Under the pieces are notes generated by a model. That model saw only the letters and a program-made list of their open reading frames with translations, did no database searches and had not been told where the DNA came from. A stretch of 11,389 nucleotides of DNA from Verrucomicrobiota bacterium. GTDB lineage: Bacteria > Verrucomicrobiota > Verrucomicrobiia > Verrucomicrobiales > DEV007. Positions 1 to 8,093 of this stretch are shown piece after piece; position 1 is the stretch's first letter; each line of letters opens with the position of its first letter. The position numbers and the translations under genes were made by a program. The stretch is from NCBI GenBank assembly GCA_020629815.1, contig JAHDCN010000065.1:1-11389 (forward strand), in the 5' to 3' direction.

Positions 1-14
1 TTCGAAACCGCTGA

Positions 15-3000
15 TCACTCGTCTCTTTCGGTTGCTTTGCTGCGGACCAAATCACTGAGAGCGATGGCGGTGATGACGTCGGCGTAGGTGCCGCCGTTTT
101 TTGCGGCTTCCTGATGGGCTTTGCGCAAGAGCTCTGAATCGCTGGCGATGAGTGGCCTGCCGAGGGCGAACTGGGCAATTTTCCAACTCAGGGTTTCCGC
201 TACGCGGTCACTCTCTGCGAGCAGGTCCATAAGCTCTGCTGTTTTTTGGTAAGCGATCGATTCTTCATTTCCGGGGATCAGAATTTCACCATCCTCACGG
301 AGCGGGTTTCCGTGTTCGTCATTCTCATGAAAGCTGCCGAGGCCGTTGAATTTTTCCAGGCCGAAAGCAAGCGGTTCGAATTTGGCATGACAGACGCCGC
401 ACGATTTCTTCGCGATTCGGTCTTCGGCAATGCTGCGCTGGGTCAGGCCCGGTTCGGAGGCGACCGGGGTGGTATCAACGCAGGGTGGGGGATCAGAAAC
501 GATGCCCCGCAGAATGTCGTGCAAGACAAACAGGCCACGGGTCACCATAGAGGCTTCGTCTCCGCCTTTGGTGAGAACAGCTCCCTGAGTGAGTAGACCA
601 CCGCGCCCGGGTTCGTTGCTAAGATCAACGCGGACCAGCCCGCCGTTTTCGGAATGAGGGATGTTCTGAAAGCCGTAGTGCGTTGCCAGTGCCGGGGTGA
701 CAAAGGCGACGGGAGTATTGAGTAAATCAGCCAAGGGGCGTTGTTGTTCCCACACGATCTCACGGAAGTAGGCGCGGGTCTCGCGTTTCATATCTTCCGC
801 GAGCTGCGGATTCCAATCGGGAAACTTTTCCGGGGCGGGGCGCAAGTTATCCAGGCTGTCGAGATTGAGCCAGTCGCTGACGAATTCCACCGATCGTTCA
901 ATTGCGCGCGGATCCGACATCATGCGAACGACGTGTTGTTTGATGGCATCGGCGCTGGTGAGTTCGCCCCGGTCGGCGGCCTGCATGAGCTGTTCATCCG
1001 GCGGTGCACCCCAAAGCAGGTAGCTGATTCGCGAAGCCATTTCGTAATCGGTGACTGGCCAGGCGCTACCGTCGCCACGCTGATTTTCTATGCGGTAGAG
1101 AAAGCGGGGCGATTGCAGCATGGCTTCGAGGATGAAGGCTGTGGCATCGTCGAAATCACCACCGGCGCTGGCCACGGAAGTTGAGATGCCCCGGAAGGAG
1201 ACGAGCTCGTATTCGTCGAGCGGCCCCCGCAATACCCACTTACCCATCGCCTCGAGAAACTTGCGCATTTGTTTGTCGGTAAGGCTGCGGCTGTTGGAGA
1301 AACGGGCGGCGAAGGCGGCGACGTCCATTTTCTCGACAATCTTTTCCGCCAGCTGCGCATAGGATTCGATGTGTTTCAGATCGACGGATAGATTGTAGGC
1401 GGTGTTCCGAAATCCGTCGGCCCGCAGATCTGGTGGTAGGATTTCCCTCGCTTCTTTGGCGATATCGACACCGACACTGGCCTTCACGGTTTCAATATAT
1501 TCATTGATTGTGAGTCGGCGGGCCCAGACTCTAGCGGCGCTGTCGGGAAAGGCATAGTCGGCCGCATCGATCTGCTGAATTGGCCAGGTCGCACCATCAT
1601 CGATCCATTGTTTCACGGCTTGTTTTTCTTCGGCCGAAAGCGGCGGCCGATCATGCGGCATTTCGTCGGTTTCGATGGATTCCCAAAGCAGGCTGTTGGC
1701 GGCATTTCCTTTGCTGATCATGCCTGCGGAGGCAAACGCTGTATCCGCGCGGGAAAGGTCGAGTTTGCCTTTGCGGGTGGAGGGATCATGGCAGTCGAGG
1801 CATTGGCGCGCGAGAATCGGAGCTATCTTTTTGCGGAAGTGAGCAGCGTTGGCTTCGGTCAGTAATTCTTCCGGAGTTTTGCTTTTGCCGATCACTTCTC
1901 CATCTTTGGGCCCGGCGCGAAAGTTGGTGGCGACTTCTTTGGGGCTTAGGTCGCGACTGTAGATCGCAACCAGGTGGAACGAGCCCAGCCAGTGGCGGCC
2001 GTAGTTGAGCTCATCGGCCAAAGCGAGCCGGAAATTGCCTGCCCAGTTGGAGGTGTCTCCCTCGACATTGCGTGTATTGTTTGGTTTGCCGTCGAGGTAA
2101 AGCGTCGCTTTTCCCGACCGATCCCGGGTGTAGACCACATGTTGCAGCTGTGGTTTCACGGCGCCGGGTTTGGAGGCAAGAGAAGGCATCCCGTTGGGCC
2201 CGGAACGATTGGTGCGAAACCGGACATCGAACCGGTCTTTCTCCTGTCCGAGGGTAAAGTTCCGGTTGGTAGAATCCTGCGACAGTGTAACGATTCGGGC
2301 TGGTCCCTCCTGGTCGGTTCGCGCCGTGCGCAGCCAGGCTTCGATTGTGACTTCGCCGGATTCGCGAACTGCGGCAATCAATCTCCGTGGGGCTTCGTCG
2401 GTGCGCAGTTGGGATTTTCCAAAGACCAACAGGGATCCGTTTTCTTCCCACCGAATTTTGTCGGGGTTGGCAATGCTGAGATCGGCAGGCGGGGTGAGTC
2501 CGGACCGATCCTTGACCTGGGTGCCGCTGGCTTCGGAAAAATCATACAATACCTGCAGTCCGGATCGAACCCGTTCACCTTGCCATTCTGGCGAAGCCGG
2601 GGCCGTAACGGCGGGGTGCGTTTTCGTCAGGGCGGGGGGGGCAGGAGCGGCTTCGATTCCGGCGGTAAAATTGTCGCGAACCTGGTCGGGTGTCAGCGCG
2701 CGATCGTAAACGGCTGCCAGATAAATCGTGCCCAGCCAGGGGCGGTCACCGGTGGCTTCATTGCCGAGTAAAAAAGAGAATGAATCATTCCAGTGGGCAA
2801 TGCTTCCGGGAGTCTGTGTTTCCGAGTTTTGCTCTCCATTGACGAATAGCCGGGCGGTGCCGTTGGCTGCTTTCGTGTAGAGCAGGTGAGTGAGTTTCGC
2901 TTTGGCGGAATCTTTCTGACCGCGCAACTCAGGTTGGCCATTGCTGGAATTTTGATCCGTGCTGAACCGCATTTCGTAGCGGTTACGTTCCTGCAAAAGC

Positions 3001-3380
3001 GAAAACCAACGGTTGGTGGAATTCTGTGAGAAGGAGATGATGCGCGCGGGCCCATCCTGTTCGAGATTGGCGGGCTGGATCCACGCCTCGACCGAGACAG
3101 CATTGCTTTTCTGCAGGGTTTCACGCAACCGGGTTGTCGCGCCGGTTGCCTTGATCGTAGTGGGGCGAATGATTTGTAACGTCCCTTTTGAACGCTTCAC
3201 ATTCTCCGGGTTGGCGATCTTGAGGCGCAACGCCGGAAGCTGACCGGAGCGATCTTCCACAAGGCTGCCTGCGGGGTTGGAAAAGTCGTAGAGAACTACC
3301 AGACCTTCCTGATGCCGGTCTGCATAGCCGACACTTGGCAGAATAAACAGAAGCAGGATTAGGTAGGGAAGGTGTTTCAT
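15..3380 (-). CDS. Secreted double-LamG, di-heme planctomycete-type cytochrome (PSCyt1 / DUF1587-1595-1592-1588-1585)
   Basis: Protein of 1121 residues, predicted exported. Residues 1-20 form a signal peptide ending near GYA. Two LamG/concanavalin-like domains follow (about 25-240 and 272-489), joined by a Pro/Ala-rich linker (about 244-265). The C-terminal half has the fixed order of this family: PSCyt1 (about 515-600) with heme motif C527-L-D-C530-H531 and a likely axial Met in the M574-P pair, then DUF1587 (about 620-685), DUF1595 (about 695-755), DUF1592 (about 760-895), DUF1588 (about 925-1020) with a second C994-G-V-C997-H998 motif, and DUF1585 (about 1035-1110). The family is typical of Planctomycetes and Verrucomicrobia. 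Its biochemical role is not settled; extracytoplasmic redox or polysaccharide-linked functions have been proposed. The LamG domains suggest glycan or ligand binding, which is inference. ATG start at 3380 is supported by the signal peptide; no clear Shine-Dalgarno is seen. It lies 75 bp downstream of the SUFU gene. In related genomes a DUF1552 gene commonly follows; that would be outside the window. Confidence 0.93.
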   Translation of the reverse strand: MKHLPYLILLLFILPSVGYADRHQEGLVVLYDFSNPAGSLVEDRSGQLPALRLKIANPENVKRSKGTLQIIRPTTIKATGATTRLRETLQKSNAVSVEAWIQPANLEQDGPARIISFSQNSTNRWFSLLQERNRYEMRFSTDQNSSNGQPELRGQKDSAKAKLTHLLYTKAANGTARLFVNGEQNSETQTPGSIAHWNDSFSFLLGNEATGDRPWLGTIYLAAVYDRALTPDQVRDNFTAGIEAAPAPPALTKTHPAVTAPASPEWQGERVRSGLQVLYDFSEASGTQVKDRSGLTPPADLSIANPDKIRWEENGSLLVFGKSQLRTDEAPRRLIAAVRESGEVTIEAWLRTARTDQEGPARIVTLSQDSTNRNFTLGQEKDRFDVRFRTNRSGPNGMPSLASKPGAVKPQLQHVVYTRDRSGKATLYLDGKPNNTRNVEGDTSNWAGNFRLALADELNYGRHWLGSFHLVAIYSRDLSPKEVATNFRAGPKDGEVIGKSKTPEELLTEANAAHFRKKIAPILARQCLDCHDPSTRKGKLDLSRADTAFASAGMISKGNAANSLLWESIETDEMPHDRPPLSAEEKQAVKQWIDDGATWPIQQIDAADYAFPDSAARVWARRLTINEYIETVKASVGVDIAKEAREILPPDLRADGFRNTAYNLSVDLKHIESYAQLAEKIVEKMDVAAFAARFSNSRSLTDKQMRKFLEAMGKWVLRGPLDEYELVSFRGISTSVASAGGDFDDATAFILEAMLQSPRFLYRIENQRGDGSAWPVTDYEMASRISYLLWGAPPDEQLMQAADRGELTSADAIKQHVVRMMSDPRAIERSVEFVSDWLNLDSLDNLRPAPEKFPDWNPQLAEDMKRETRAYFREIVWEQQRPLADLLNTPVAFVTPALATHYGFQNIPHSENGGLVRVDLSNEPGRGGLLTQGAVLTKGGDEASMVTRGLFVLHDILRGIVSDPPPCVDTTPVASEPGLTQRSIAEDRIAKKSCGVCHAKFEPLAFGLEKFNGLGSFHENDEHGNPLREDGEILIPGNEESIAYQKTAELMDLLAESDRVAETLSWKIAQFALGRPLIASDSELLRKAHQEAAKNGGTYADVITAIALSDLVRSKATERDE

Positions 3381-3455
3381 CCGAATTGGCGCATCGCTAT
3401 TTGTAGCAAGTTCCCTACCGCAGCAGAAGTCGCGTTTGCGTGATGAGTGTTTGGA

Positions 3456-4628
3456 CTATACTTGAAATCCTTCGACCTCCAGTAGATCCGCAAGGGACTG
3501 AATCGATGCCTTCTCCTCTTTGCTGATCTTGCTGCCAAAGCCAAGAAAGCCCCCACTTGCGGCTGCAATTTCTTTGGCGAGAAAAAGGAGCGAAAGCTTG
3601 TAGTCATTCTTTTCCCCGGGATTCGAGATCGCCGTTTCCAGGACTCCTTTTGCGCTGGCCATGTGAATGGGCAGATTCGGTAAATCATTCGTCATCACAT
3701 CCTCCAGAATACCGGGATTGTTCATGATTTCGCGAGCTCCTTCACGGAAGACTGCGGAAGGGGCTCCGTCGCCGGAGGCGATCAATTCGAAAAATTTGTT
3801 CATCTCCTTCTTATCGACTTTGCCGTCTGCACCTGCGATGAAGAAGAAGACATAGATTGGCATTTTGGTCAGGAAGGCCCGGCTGTCCTGGTCGAGATCG
3901 ACTGAAGCCATTTCACTGCCTAATGAGCTGGGACGTGACGGGTCGAGCAATTCATAGACGTTGTGTTTCTCAAAACCGTCGTACAAAGCTTCGGTGCCTT
4001 TGGCCAGCTTGAGATTCATTTCATCTTCGTGCAGTGGAATCACGCCGTGGAAGTGAATTGTTTTTTCCTCATCGATTTTTAATTCGTAAAAATCAGGCGG
4101 CAGCATCACCGGACTTACCAGCATGGCGCAACTCAAACCGGAATTCTCCGTGAACGGTTCCGGTGGATTGCCGTTGGGCACGGTATGTCCCATCCACAGC
4201 CAGGTTTTGTATTCGTGAGGAAAACGGGACAGGAACTTGAGCATCCGGATCGGCCAGTAGTTTCTTTCATCCTGAAATTCCTCTTCACCCATTTTCCAGT
4301 CGGGAGGCAGGCAGATGTAGAGTTCCGAAAATTGCAGCTCCTCGGCACCTTCCGGCGCGGTCATCGCACGGTCACTCATGCCTGAGGTGACCAATGTATA
4401 GTAGTTACGTTCTGCGGTGGGCTCTACGATATGAATGTCGATATGAACCAAGTCGGATACTAGTTCGTGAAAAACATTCTTCACTGGTCCGACGTGTGCC
4501 TCGATATGGTCCGAGATGCGTTCGATATTTTCAGAATCACCGATTGCCAGTTCCAATTTTCGGTCTTCCTGTTCCTCGTGTCTATAGATAGGTGCACCCG
4601 ACTCTGAACGTTCCTGCTCGTCTTCCAT
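3456..4628 (-). CDS. Suppressor-of-fused (SUFU) domain protein with TerB-like C-terminal domain
   Basis: Probably a cytoplasmic protein of 390 residues with no signal peptide or membrane segment. The first 45 residues are highly charged. A bacterial SUFU domain covers about 48-228; its signature parts are L103-Y-I-C-L-P-P-D-W and the W143-to-P156 stretch containing the family's G-H-T-x-P-N-G-N-P-P pattern. The C-terminal part (about 250-390) resembles a TerB/tellurite-resistance-like helical domain: A265-G-A-D-G-K-V-D-K-K-E, then a second helical block at about 345-385. Bacterial SUFU proteins are known mainly as presumed immunity proteins of polymorphic toxin systems, but no toxin gene is visible here, so the role is open. 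I chose the ATG at 4628; a TTG at 4664 would add 12 polar residues that look unlike conserved sequence. Neither start has a good ribosome-binding site. The gene follows the DUF4350 gene by 72 bp and could be cotranscribed with it. Confidence 0.85.
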   Translation of the reverse strand: MEDEQERSESGAPIYRHEEQEDRKLELAIGDSENIERISDHIEAHVGPVKNVFHELVSDLVHIDIHIVEPTAERNYYTLVTSGMSDRAMTAPEGAEELQFSELYICLPPDWKMGEEEFQDERNYWPIRMLKFLSRFPHEYKTWLWMGHTVPNGNPPEPFTENSGLSCAMLVSPVMLPPDFYELKIDEEKTIHFHGVIPLHEDEMNLKLAKGTEALYDGFEKHNVYELLDPSRPSSLGSEMASVDLDQDSRAFLTKMPIYVFFFIAGADGKVDKKEMNKFFELIASGDGAPSAVFREGAREIMNNPGILEDVMTNDLPNLPIHMASAKGVLETAISNPGEKNDYKLSLLFLAKEIAAASGGFLGFGSKISKEEKASIQSLADLLEVEGFQV

Positions 4629-4700
4629 AGAATTAGTCTGATTGATAGATTTGCGGGATGGCAATTCTAATAACCGCTGAATCGCGGGAGACGAGGTCCG

Positions 4701-6014
4701 CTATCGCTTCCGCAAAGCCTGCGAAATGGCCCGGTAGGTTTCGACTATCGAAACAGACTTTGGATCCTGGGTGTGTGCATGAAGCAGGGCGTCTACTTTT
4801 TGGTCCTGCTCTTTACTGGAGGAACGGCGACCTTTACGAAGTGTTTCCACACAGCGGGGCAGCAACTCTTTGGTCGGGATGCTTCGCTTGAGCAAGTTGA
4901 CGAATCCTTTTCCTGATTGTTCCCCGGCGACGGATGATCCTCCGATCAGCCCGCGCTCGACTGACTCATCTCCCGGGGCGAGTGATGTGGCGGATCGCCA
5001 GGCCCACAGCCCGATGAAAAGAAACAGGCCGAAGAAAAATCCATGCAGTCGATAGCGGCGGATCAATTTCATCGCTCCACCGGTTTCCAGTGAGCCGTGA
5101 ATTGTCTCATCAAAAACGATGTGCGTTTTGCCGCCCAACAACCAGATGAGAAACTGAGGATCGCCACCGGCATGCAGCGATTCGTTGCTGGTGAAATAAC
5201 TGTCGGTTGCGATCACGACACTTCCTTTGCCGAATTTTCGCTCGGCAACGACAGGTTTCTTATCGAGGGTGACGGAATTTTTCCAGGACTTGTGCCCGGG
5301 GCTCAGGCGAAACTGGGAATACCACATGGGCAGGGCTGAAGGAACTCCTTTTCCAGCTTTGACCAGCCAACCTTCGTCGGGTCGCATGAACTCGCCGGCC
5401 TGGCGGGCGACGGTGATGCCGAGTCGATCTTCGAGGCGCGAGCCCAGTGCGTCACTCATGGAAATCTCAAAGTCTTTCTCCTCTTCGGACTCCTTCTCTT
5501 CTTTCTCTTTGTCGTCCTTGGTTTCAGATTCTGGATCAGTTTTTCCGGACCTTTCCCGCGCGAGTTTTTCCCGCAGTTTCCGGCGTCGCTCAAACCAGCT
5601 TTCTTCTTCGTCGGTTTTCTTGGAGCGGAATTGCAAGGGAACCTGCTTTGGGTTCAGAGTGATGATCAATCGAGCGCCTTCTTCTTTCACCGCCTGCAAA
5701 ACGGGGGAGTCATCTTTGGCGCGAAGGTCTTCAAATTCGTCCCACGGGAGACCGAGTAACAACAATGCGCTTTCCCCATCGAGGCCCTGAATGGCTGTGA
5801 GTGCCTTCAGGTTTTGCTCGGTCCGGAGATCTTCCATGCGGGACAGCGATTGATACAGAGCGCTGGTGCCGAGCGGATCACTCCGAAAGCTGGCATAGTG
5901 CGGATACATGTCGCCGGAGGCGAATCGCATATCGAGAACCCGCGCGAACACGACGATAAATCCAAGTGCCAAAAGGGCGAGGCCGACCCAGGGAAGTATT
6001 TTGGCGGCCTTCAT
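4701..6014 (-). CDS. DUF4350 domain membrane protein
   Basis: Protein of 437 residues with a membrane anchor at about 7-25, a large extracytoplasmic DUF4350 domain (about 36-305), a second membrane segment at about 324-343, and a cytoplasmic tail of about 95 residues. The domain shows the family's typical elements: Y37-P-H-Y and G-T-S-A-L-Y near the start, the G262-K-G-S-V-V-I-A-T-D-S strand followed by T-S-N-E-S-L, and H298-I-V-F-D-E-T-I-H-G near the end. DUF4350 proteins commonly neighbour DUF4129, MoxR ATPase and DUF58 genes and are thought to belong to a membrane-associated complex; no enzymatic activity is established. A Lys/Glu/Asp/Ser-rich stretch (about 156-183) looks like a disordered insertion. 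The ATG start overlaps the TGA of the upstream DUF4129 gene as ATGA (6014-6011), indicating translational coupling. An in-frame alternative start at 6116 would lie well inside the upstream gene and adds no membrane-protein-like sequence. Confidence 0.88.
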   Translation of the reverse strand: MKAAKILPWVGLALLALGFIVVFARVLDMRFASGDMYPHYASFRSDPLGTSALYQSLSRMEDLRTEQNLKALTAIQGLDGESALLLLGLPWDEFEDLRAKDDSPVLQAVKEEGARLIITLNPKQVPLQFRSKKTDEEESWFERRRKLREKLARERSGKTDPESETKDDKEKEEKESEEEKDFEISMSDALGSRLEDRLGITVARQAGEFMRPDEGWLVKAGKGVPSALPMWYSQFRLSPGHKSWKNSVTLDKKPVVAERKFGKGSVVIATDSYFTSNESLHAGGDPQFLIWLLGGKTHIVFDETIHGSLETGGAMKLIRRYRLHGFFFGLFLFIGLWAWRSATSLAPGDESVERGLIGGSSVAGEQSGKGFVNLLKRSIPTKELLPRCVETLRKGRRSSSKEQDQKVDALLHAHTQDPKSVSIVETYRAISQALRKR

Positions 6015-7756
6015 TTCGCGGCAGGGGGTTCGGTTTCGACTTCTGCTGAGATTCTTTCGTAGTTGGCGAGAAAATGCTGAATGGCTTCTTCTCCAATTTG
6101 ATGCAGCCCATACCAAACGCGCTCAAACAGTCCGGTGTTTTCTTCGAAAGCTTCGCGGAGGTCGTTCTCCATGCGGGCTCTCAGTTCGAGCTCGCGTCGG
6201 TAGTCGCGATTTGATTTGAAGCGGGCAATTTTCAACAAGCCCCGGTCACCGAGGTTCGCCAGACTGGCAAGAAAAAGTGCTCGAATCGCCAATCGGCTTT
6301 CGCCCTGAGCGATCTGTTCACGAGCGAGTTTCATCCATTCATCCTCCGGCAGGTCGGAGGCAACGATGGCTTCGCTCTCAAGATCGATGTCGGCGATGGA
6401 GAGGCCTTCCTCGGGCTCGATGGTCGGCGGCGGACGGTAGTTTCTGACCAGCAGAAAAATGAGCCAGCCAACCAGAGCTGCCGCCACAATAATCAGTCCG
6501 ATGGAAAGGGTATTGCTCAAGCCGGCAAACTGCGAAGAGGAACTGTTGCCGCTTTTCCGGCTACTGCGATTCTGGCGGCGCGACATTTCATCCATCCAGT
6601 CGCGGAGTTGCTGAAAGGAGCGCTCCACCGAGTCGGCAAATTCTCTCATTTTCTGCGCCAGCCAGGTTTGCTCTGCCGCCTTCAGCTCTTCCGGGTCGAG
6701 CCGGGAAATTTTCCACTGATACTGCTTTTGCTCCATCGTTTCGGAGATGGCCTGTTCCAGTCGATTCTCCGAACTGGCGGAATTGTTCTGAGCGTTTGCT
6801 GTTTGCAGGCAAAAGAACAACAGCAGGGGAGCGATCACTGTTGCAGATTTTTTTCGGCTTGTTTGAGGAAGTGGGGACGCCTCCCGTGCGGCCTGCAATT
6901 CGCGAGTTGCTTTTGCGCTGGCGAGGCGACTGAGCAGGTCATCACCGGTTTCCCGGGCAGTGGCGTAAAAGCAGCGCAGAACACAGGCAGCTTTTAGCAG
7001 AGGGGAAAAGATTAACCAGGTAATGATCGCCGTTCCGAAAAGAAACGTGGTGTTTAGAATGGCCGCCTCAGGATTACTGGTGAACAACGAGTCGATGCCG
7101 AAGAACGATTTCGCGAAGGTGGGCAGAATCACACAAGTCACGACTACGTTCACCCACATCAACAGCGACAGAAACGTGAGGATGAGAAGAACGCCATGGT
7201 TCTGCGCCCATTCGTAGTGGGAATTTTTCAGACTGTCTGCGACCAGTCGACGCAGTGGTTGTCGCCCAAAGTCTCGAGAAAAAACGAGCACGGTCGAATT
7301 TTGCAGAGCGGCGATGATCCAGCCCAGCGGTACAAGGAAAAAGACTCCAGCAATCAGAGCGGGCAGGGAAAAGGCCTGAATCAACCAAAGTGCTGCGAGG
7401 TAGCGGAATTTTTGCCAGCCGCTGTGTTGCGGATTGTTCCCCGGATTGACTGAGTCCCACAGGATGCTGCAAAAAATTGCCTGAAAGGTTTTCAGCCAAA
7501 AATACATGACGGTGAGAAGCAGTGCCGCGATAGCGGCGTCCCTCGCTGCATGGCTGCTCCCGCTCATGTCGGCGATGAAGTACATCAGCGCCGCGGCAAA
7601 AGGAATGCTTCCCAGATAATAGAGCAACAGTCCTTTGGCAGGACAGGTGCGGAGAAGGTGAAAGGCTTCCTCCAGAAGTTGGAGGGAACTTTTCTCTTTC
7701 GCGTCTCGCTTACGCCTGCGACTGGCGCGCTTGGGTTGTTCAGCCGTGGAAGACAT
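6011..7756 (-). CDS. Polytopic membrane protein fused to DUF4129 protein (possible two-gene fusion)
   Basis: A 581-residue open frame with two distinct halves. Residues 1-300 form an integral membrane protein: a basic N-terminus (RASRRRKRDAK), then hydrophobic segments near 41-62, 74-98, 118-152 (probably two), 186-212 and 231-252. Residues 300-323 look like a complete signal peptide (basic R-K-K, hydrophobic core, A-N-A cleavage-like end). An Arg/Ser-rich extracytoplasmic segment (about 324-410), a membrane span (about 415-437) and a cytoplasmic DUF4129 domain (about 470-565) follow, the last ending in the typical F544-E-R-V-W-Y-G. DUF4129 usually accompanies DUF4350 and MoxR/DUF58 genes in envelope-associated complexes of unknown function. 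The halves meet at an A7 tract (6848-6854); losing one A would create a TGA overlapping a GTG start (6838) for the second half. ATG at 7756 lies 10 bp after the upstream stop, with a distant GGGAG as weak ribosome-binding site. Confidence 0.85.
   Translation of the reverse strand: MSSTAEQPKRASRRRKRDAKEKSSLQLLEEAFHLLRTCPAKGLLLYYLGSIPFAAALMYFIADMSGSSHAARDAAIAALLLTVMYFWLKTFQAIFCSILWDSVNPGNNPQHSGWQKFRYLAALWLIQAFSLPALIAGVFFLVPLGWIIAALQNSTVLVFSRDFGRQPLRRLVADSLKNSHYEWAQNHGVLLILTFLSLLMWVNVVVTCVILPTFAKSFFGIDSLFTSNPEAAILNTTFLFGTAIITWLIFSPLLKAACVLRCFYATARETGDDLLSRLASAKATRELQAAREASPLPQTSRKKSATVIAPLLLFFCLQTANAQNNSASSENRLEQAISETMEQKQYQWKISRLDPEELKAAEQTWLAQKMREFADSVERSFQQLRDWMDEMSRRQNRSSRKSGNSSSSQFAGLSNTLSIGLIIVAAALVGWLIFLLVRNYRPPPTIEPEEGLSIADIDLESEAIVASDLPEDEWMKLAREQIAQGESRLAIRALFLASLANLGDRGLLKIARFKSNRDYRRELELRARMENDLREAFEENTGLFERVWYGLHQIGEEAIQHFLANYERISAEVETEPPAAK
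6848..6854 (-). other. A7 homopolymer / potential slippery site at the junction of two protein modules
   Basis: On the coding strand the codons of R301-K302-K303 read CGA AAA AAA, so seven A residues lie in the phase of a heptameric slippery site (A AAA AAA). With six A residues the frame would read ...AAT CTG CAA CAG TGA and stop at 6837-6835; that TGA overlaps GTG at 6838-6836, the codon of V307. A ribosomal -1 shift, or one extra A, would instead enter a frame that stays open to a stop at 6588. The tract and the phases are seen directly; functional slippage is not shown by the sequence. Confidence 0.7.
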
Positions 7757-7766
7757 TTCGTTTTGC

Positions 7767-8093
7767 TTACTCCCAGATCGTGCCGTTGTGAAAATCGTGA
7801 GGGATTTCGAGAATGGTTTGCGCCAATAGGTAAAAAATCACCCAGGCAGCTGCCACTGCCAGCAGCAAATGCAACACCGGCATCAGCTGAAAGAATCGGG
7901 AAATGCTGCCCTTTGATTCGGTAGGAGCATTTTCGGCGCTCAGGCACTTGGCACAGGTGAGGCGGCCTTCGTGCTCGGTGATGCACTCGGAGCAATAGAA
8001 AACGGAGCAGGATGGGCAACGGGCCGATGCCGGCCGCATCGGATGCAACGAGCACGTTGATTGAGAAACTGTGCTGGCGTCGAGCGTGGCCAT
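7767..8093 (-). CDS. Small B-box-like zinc-finger protein with C-terminal membrane anchor
   Basis: Protein of 108 residues. The N-terminus carries a dense metal-ligand pattern: C14-x2-H17-x8-C26-x2-C29-x4-C34-x2-C37-x3-H41-x5-C47-x2-C50, which fits a B-box-type zinc finger able to bind two zinc ions. A polar linker (51-68) leads to one hydrophobic span (about 70-94) and a short tail. It is probably anchored in the inner membrane with the finger in the cytoplasm, acting in protein interaction; that is inference, and I know no named gene for it. The ATG start is firm: it overlaps the preceding stop codon (TAATG, 8095-8091) and has the strong GGGAGGA site 7 nt upstream. Its place between two polytopic membrane protein genes suggests it is part of the same complex. 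Confidence 0.85.
   Translation of the reverse strand: MATLDASTVSQSTCSLHPMRPASARCPSCSVFYCSECITEHEGRLTCAKCLSAENAPTESKGSISRFFQLMPVLHLLLAVAAAWVIFYLLAQTILEIPHDFHNGTIWE

Noticed and set aside
1974..2771. Plus-strand open frame of 265 codons opposite the LamG region
   Set aside because: Antisense to a well-supported domain pair; the Gly/Arg/Phe-rich product is typical of a shadow frame.
3381..3455. Separate minus-strand promoter before the cytochrome gene (TACAAA with TTCTGC 17 bp upstream)
   Set aside because: The -35 match is poor and the gap is short enough for read-through from the SUFU gene.
6588..6812. Minus-strand 74-codon frame within the DUF4129 gene
   Set aside because: It is the -1 frame that a shift at the A7 tract would enter, but the product has no recognisable features; kept only as a note to that finding.
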